Assembly (NCBI GenBank): GCA_020851415.1
Contig: JADZCU010000015.1
Coordinates: forward strand, 1-42,655
Source: Candidatus Peregrinibacteria bacterium
GTDB taxonomy: Bacteria > Patescibacteriota > Gracilibacteria > UBA1369
Direction: 5' to 3'
Length of the DNA stretch: 42,655 bases
Within the stretch, counting starts at the first letter, position 1. Every line of letters starts with the position of its first letter. Below are positions 39,661-42,655 of this stretch, one piece after another. The translations under genes were made by a program, and so were the position numbers. The notes under the pieces are model-generated. The model was not told the origin of the DNA and did not search any database. It saw nothing but the letters and a program-made list of their open reading frames with translations.

Positions 39661-40023
39661 TTGGCGTCTAAAACGACCGAAAAATCCTTTAAACAACCCA
39701 TTGTGTTACGTATCAGACTCACCAGAACAGGTAAAACAAGACAAGAAAGCTTCCGTATCGTAGTTGCTCCACATACAAACGCTGTGAAAGGCAAATACAT
39801 TGAAATGCTTGGCTATTATCACCCTGCAACTCAACCAAAGAAGCTCGAAATCGATAAAGCTCGTGTTGAGTACTGGATTAAAAATGGCGCACAGCCATCT
39901 GACACTTTGGCTACTCTCCTCAAGAGAAACGGCTTTGAAGGAATGGATAAATACATTGCAACACGCACAAAAAAACGTGTTTCAAAGAAGGGGGATGACA
40001 AAGCAGCTGCACCTGCGGCATAA
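39661..40023 (+). CDS. rpsP: 30S ribosomal protein S16
   Basis: The S16 core starts at VLRIRLTRTGKTRQESFRIV and continues with YIEMLGYYHPATQP, KLEIDKARVEYWIKNGAQPS, and ATLLKRNGFE, with a basic Ala-rich tail. A TTG at 39661 gives 120 residues with a 14-residue hydrophilic extension; a GTG at 39703 gives the length usual for S16. Neither has a Shine-Dalgarno, so the start is uncertain. It assembles early in the 30S body. It is followed by khpA as in many bacteria. Confidence 0.93.
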   Translation: MASKTTEKSFKQPIVLRIRLTRTGKTRQESFRIVVAPHTNAVKGKYIEMLGYYHPATQPKKLEIDKARVEYWIKNGAQPSDTLATLLKRNGFEGMDKYIATRTKKRVSKKGDDKAAAPAA

Positions 40024-40068
40024 TAGTGTCAGTCGCTGCAAAGCATCAACCCTTTAACCACTTCCAAT

Positions 40069-40371
40069 ATGGATGCAACGAAAGATGTCTCTCAAGGTCC
40101 GGATCGCGACTTTGTTGAATTTATCGTTAAACAGATCGTTGGTCACCCTGAAGCCGTAGAAGTATCGCGCACCGTTGATGAAATGGGCGTGTTAATTACG
40201 CTCAGAGTTCACAAGGACGACATGGGCAAAATCATCGGCAAAAGCGGACAGACTGCCAAGTCACTCCGTATTTTATTGCGTGTTATCGGTTCAAAGAACA
40301 ACGCCCGTGTAAACTTAAAAATAGTTGAACCGGACGGAACGGAAGTAAAAGTGGACGAATCAACAATGTAA
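40069..40371 (+). CDS. khpA: KH-domain RNA-binding protein KhpA
   Basis: A 100-residue protein: FVEFIVKQIVGHPEAVEVSR, then the KH motif KIIGKSGQTAKSLRILLRVI and a C-terminal ARVNLKIVEP. It matches the KhpA (YlqC) family of RNA-binding proteins that act with KhpB in post-transcriptional control. Usual rpsP-khpA-rimM-trmD order is broken here; rimM and trmD are not found downstream. Confidence 0.9.
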   Translation: MDATKDVSQGPDRDFVEFIVKQIVGHPEAVEVSRTVDEMGVLITLRVHKDDMGKIIGKSGQTAKSLRILLRVIGSKNNARVNLKIVEPDGTEVKVDESTM

Positions 40372-40380
40372 TACAGCCCC

Positions 40381-40409
40381 ACCCCCGGGTGTACGTAAAG
40401 GCGTAGCTA
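40381..40409 (+). repeat. Repeat R1, upstream of the pilin gene
   Basis: This 29-bp unit begins ACCCCCGGGTGTACGTAAAG and ends GGCGTAGCTA. It is repeated at 40941-40970 with one extra C and one change; a shorter GTACGTAAAGGC also occurs at 40928-40939. Confidence 0.8.
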
Positions 40410-40465
40410 AGATACCCCAACAAAAATTTAAACAACTCCAAAACTCACTTACCTAGATACCCACC

Positions 40466-40897
40466 ATGAAAAAACTCGCGCTCTTCCTCACATCAATTAT
40501 GGCCATTGCGGCATCAACATCCGTAGCATTTGCTCAAACCAGTGGATCAATTATTGATGCAGCCCAAAACTACGATATCATCGATATCATCAACAAAGGT
40601 TTGGCTTATGCGATTATCATCGCAGGTGGACTCTCCGTAGTTTTCATTTTCATCGGTGGTATCTCATTCATTCTCTCCGGAGGTGAAGAAGGAAAAATCA
40701 AACAAGCAGTAGGCACAATCCGTTACGCCATCATCGGTTTGATCGTAACAGTTTTGGCCGTAGTAATCGTAGGAACAGTAGGACGCGCCCTCGGTCTCGA
40801 TATCATCAAATACATCAACTTCAGCGACGTAATCCAAAACATCAGCAACCTCTCCCCTGCAGGCGGCAGCGGCAGCGGTTCAAACTCCCTCGACTAA
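40466..40897 (+). CDS. TrbC/VirB2-like pilin protein
   Basis: A 143-residue protein: a signal peptide (LALFLTSIMAIAASTSVAFA, about 3-22), then two membrane segments, AYAIIIAGGLSVVFIFIGGI and YAIIGLIVTVLAVVIVGTVG, joined by the short charged loop SGGEEGKIKQAV. The C-terminus is Gly/Ser-rich. This is the layout of small pilin-like TrbC/VirB2 proteins, common in Patescibacteria. It may be part of a surface or secretion device, but no conjugation genes are nearby. Confidence 0.8.
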   Translation: MKKLALFLTSIMAIAASTSVAFAQTSGSIIDAAQNYDIIDIINKGLAYAIIIAGGLSVVFIFIGGISFILSGGEEGKIKQAVGTIRYAIIGLIVTVLAVVIVGTVGRALGLDIIKYINFSDVIQNISNLSPAGGSGSGSNSLD

Positions 40898-41000
40898 AAA
40901 CAAGAGCGCAAAGACGGCCCCCGAGCCGTACGTAAAGGCCACCCCCCGGGTGTACTTAAAGGCGTAGCTACGCCCAGCCGTCTAAGTACACGCCTATCCC
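40898..41000 (+). repeat. Complex repeat region with R2, downstream of the pilin gene
   Basis: R2 (40941-40970) repeats R1. Around it on the minus strand are GTGTACTTA/TAAGTACAC (9 bp), GGCGTAGCTACGCC (perfect palindrome), AGACGGC/GCCGTCT (7 bp) and GCTCGGGGGCC, which resembles part of E2. The block could fold into a nested hairpin. It precedes the terminator at 41011-41038. Confidence 0.6.
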
Positions 41001-41010
41001 CCTCAAAAAT

Positions 41011-41038
41011 AAAAGCCCCCACCAACCCGGGGGCTTTT
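41011..41038 (+). terminator. Intrinsic terminator after the pilin gene region
   Basis: AAAAGCCCCC (41011-41020) and GGGGGCTTTT (41029-41038) form a 10-bp stem with an 8-nt loop. Confidence 0.85.
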
Positions 41039-41142
41039 ATGATACAACTTCCCAAATCCAAAGCGTTTACCAATAAAAAAAACAAAGTTTTTTTTGAGGC
41101 ATAGTTCACAGTGAATAATGTACATTTTTCGTGCCAGCCCAT

Positions 41143-41170
41143 CTGACTCTAAGTCAGGATCGTTAACGAT
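41143..41170. repeat. Paired palindromes in an intergenic stretch
   Basis: CTGACT-CTA-AGTCAG (41143-41157) and ATCGTTAACGAT (41159-41170) lie next to each other in the gene-free stretch 41039-41256. They could be binding sites; no gene starts close to them. Confidence 0.45.
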
Positions 41171-41256
41171 ATTCCACTTAGTATTTAAGGGCCATCAGGA
41201 TCTTCAAAATATTTGTGGAAGTCTTCTCCCTCATGAATGTTGAAGGCGATTCTGGA

Positions 41257-41358
41257 GGAGAGCAGGGAGCGGCACTTGCGAGCAGCTGGGGGTGAGCATG
41301 CTGAAAAAGCATGCTCGGGGGCCTCCCCATTGCTCGCAAGTGCTGCTCCCTGCTCTCC
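41257..41358. repeat. 102-bp nested inverted repeat, element E2
   Basis: Outer arms 41257-41284 and 41331-41358 pair over all 28 positions as RNA (one G-U). The interior is GCTGGGGGT, a 9-bp inner hairpin (GAGCATGCT and AGCATGCTC, 5-nt loop), and GGGGGCCTCCCCATT. It shares core, ends (GGAGAG...CTCTCC) and length with E1. It lies 4 bp beyond the stop of the gene at 41363, on the opposite orientation relative to E1's neighbour. Confidence 0.88.
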
Positions 41359-41362
41359 GACG

Positions 41363-41908
41363 TTAAAGCCCCTTCAACATCACCCTCACAATATTCATCC
41401 AATCATAAGGAAACCGATAAGTCTCATGTGCACGAACGGTAGCCATAAACATCGCCCAAGGATTATAACTCGCAAAAGTAAAACCGTTTCCAGTCTCTTC
41501 CAGAGGATGATAATCAGCAAGCATTGGAGATTTTTCATGACCGATAACAACAACACCATGCTTCATCAAATCTTGTAATTCTCGGTGTGGCTCCGCAAAA
41601 AGCACAGCCATATCCGCAGCAAACAAATACTCTTCAACCTTATTTTTTTTCTCAAACTCCTGTGGATTCAACCAGGTAATTTTTCCCGTTGGGTGTTTCA
41701 CACTATCACCAGGTTCTGCATCAGAAACAACAACCACATGTGATGGCAAAACCATAAAACCTTCCAGTAATTCAAAAAGTAAATCTTTCTCTTTGCTCTT
41801 TGCAAAAACCAAAACTAAAGGCTCACGGATATTTTTACTATCCCCCATCAATTTCATTTTTGCTTTCTTTTTGGCTTCCAGAACCTTTTGGTATTCAGCT
41901 TTACCCAT
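41363..41908 (-). CDS. Glycosyltransferase-like (GT-B) protein, tentative
   Basis: A 181-residue protein resembling only the C-terminal half of a GT-B fold: LVLVFAKSKEKDLLFELLEG, FAADMAVLFAEPHRELQDLM, KHGVVVIGHEK, and LEETGNGFTFASYNPWAMFM with RAHETYRFPYDWMNIVRVML. The end is like starch/glycogen synthase (ETGNGFxF then a helix with a Trp), but donor-site Glu residues are not clear. No N-terminal acceptor domain, so it may be inactive or work with a partner. It ends right at E2. Confidence 0.55.
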   Translation of the reverse strand: MGKAEYQKVLEAKKKAKMKLMGDSKNIREPLVLVFAKSKEKDLLFELLEGFMVLPSHVVVVSDAEPGDSVKHPTGKITWLNPQEFEKKNKVEEYLFAADMAVLFAEPHRELQDLMKHGVVVIGHEKSPMLADYHPLEETGNGFTFASYNPWAMFMATVRAHETYRFPYDWMNIVRVMLKGL

Positions 41909-41997
41909 AGGTATTTATGCGGTTTGTGATACACTGATATCGGATTATTATAACAGAAAAGTAAGCGAAAAACCATCCACTTAAAGCCAAAATCTCC

Positions 41998-42655
41998 ATG
42001 AAGAAGCTCGTTCTGATTGACGGAAATGCCATTTTCCATCGCGCATATCATTCCCTCCCCCCGTTTGCCACATCCAAAGGAGAAGTCACAAACGCCATTT
42101 ACGGCTTCCTAAGGATGCTTTTTGACCTCTACAAACGTGAAAAACCAGAATATTTAGGTATCGCCTGGGACAGAAAAGCGCCAACCTTCCGCCATACCGA
42201 GTTCAAAGAGTACAAAGCCACGCGTCAGGCACCACCGGAAGACCTCTACCCGCAGCTCCCCCGCCTCAAGGAAGTGCTCACAACTTTTCACATCCCCATG
42301 GTAGAAATGGACGGCTACGAAGCAGACGATATTCTTGGCACACTCGCCTATAAAGCAGAATCAGAAGAAGGTGTGGAAACAATCATTGTCACCGGGGACA
42401 AAGACGCTTTCCAGTTAGTAGACGATCGCACCTGGGTCATGATTCCAATCAAAGGAATCAGCGAAGTCAAAATGTATAACACCGCTGCCGTCAAAGAAAA
42501 AATGGGCGTAGGTCCGGAACAGATTGTGGACTACAAAGCACTCTGTGGAGACACCTCGGACAATATTCCCGGAGTGCCGGGAGTCGGTCCGGTCGCCGCC
42601 ATCGAACTTCTCAAAAACTACAAACACCTCGACAACATTTACAGTCATCTAAACG
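41998..42655 (+). CDS. polA: DNA polymerase I, 5'-3' exonuclease domain (cut by window end)
   Basis: An open frame of 219 codons to the window edge: KLVLIDGNAIFHRAYHSLPP, VTNAIYGFLRMLFDLYKREK, AWDRKAPTFRHTEFKEYKAT, EMDGYEADDILGTLAYKAE, VTGDKDAFQLV and DYKALCGDTSDNIPGVPGVG with the helix-hairpin-helix. These are the 5'-3' exonuclease (FEN) motifs with all the metal-binding Asp residues, as in the N-terminus of PolA. The polymerase part is beyond the window, so a stand-alone exonuclease cannot be excluded. Confidence 0.88.
   Translation, partial: MKKLVLIDGNAIFHRAYHSLPPFATSKGEVTNAIYGFLRMLFDLYKREKPEYLGIAWDRKAPTFRHTEFKEYKATRQAPPEDLYPQLPRLKEVLTTFHIPMVEMDGYEADDILGTLAYKAESEEGVETIIVTGDKDAFQLVDDRTWVMIPIKGISEVKMYNTAAVKEKMGVGPEQIVDYKALCGDTSDNIPGVPGVGPVAAIELLKNYKHLDNIYSHLN

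Noticed and set aside
40466-40897. Conjugation or type IV secretion island
   Set aside because: Only the pilin-like gene is present; no VirB4, VirD4 or other components are found nearby.
1-42655. Recoding of TGA (as in Gracilibacteria)
   Set aside because: TGA ends genes at 12698-12700, 17192-17190 and 4541-4539 exactly where the next start overlaps, and the coding frames do not contain in-frame TGA.
1-42655. CRISPR array
   Set aside because: No set of regularly spaced repeats of 23-47 bp was seen; the repeats found are single pairs or coding repeats.

Overview
The window (about 42.7 kb, moderate GC) is most likely a chromosomal segment of a Patescibacteria/CPR-type bacterium, possibly Peregrinibacteria-like. 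This is inferred from the protein style: small genes, almost no Shine-Dalgarno sequences, many non-ATG starts, a short TrbC/VirB2-like pilin, YibE/F, and a degenerate HNH-endonuclease family. Housekeeping genes (rpsP, khpA, polA, tRNA-Asp) fit a chromosome. TGA is used as a stop at several genes, so the Gracilibacteria-type recoding of UGA to glycine does not apply.

Layout. 1-1300: eroded DNA with a broken HNH endonuclease gene. 1370-8030: PduO-type adenosyltransferase, YqeY, a small membrane protein, a YgjP-like metalloprotease, a thioredoxin-like protein, an orphan HigA-type antitoxin with a truncated HigB remnant, a secreted dienelactone-hydrolase-like protein, a subtilase and a PKD-domain surface protein. 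8250-16900: lipoyl synthase, pyruvate dehydrogenase E1 alpha and beta, and E2, interleaved with phenylalanine/tyrosine genes (prephenate dehydratase-like, prephenate dehydrogenase, aminotransferase) and two toxin-antitoxin (TA) pairs. 16900-20600: a third pair, a polytopic membrane protein, a split lipoate-protein ligase (LplA and LplB on opposite strands) and a lysine-rich membrane-anchored protein. 20684-25390: a 1568-residue protein of unknown function with one internal membrane segment. 25535-28308: a three-gene metal-ABC/YibE-F operon. 28315-36820: mixed genes (AlkD-like, MsrA, ABC-F, NYN nuclease, GIY-YIG, SanA-like, lipoprotein, several unknowns). 36883-42655: another TA pair, tRNA-Asp, a glycosyltransferase, DciA-like, rpsP-khpA, a pilin, a glycosyltransferase-like gene and the 5' part of polA.

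Functional theme. LipA, LplA and LplB could supply lipoyl groups to the single lipoyl domain of the E2 encoded nearby. E3 (dihydrolipoyl dehydrogenase) is not in the window. Pyruvate dehydrogenase with its own lipoylation genes would be unusual for a reduced Patescibacteria genome.

The least explained structures are small and non-coding. Two 100-102 bp nested inverted repeats (9265-9364 and 41257-41358) share a G-rich core, terminal bases and length, while their stems differ in sequence yet stay fully paired. A 16-bp palindrome is read as the same peptide in lipA and in the broken HNH gene. A promoter and intrinsic terminator form a roughly 64-nt leader directly in front of the NYN gene. Related repeats flank the pilin gene, and a GNRA-capped hairpin lies next to a degenerate tRNA 3' end. 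Several TA operons carry operators that sit exactly on their promoter elements.
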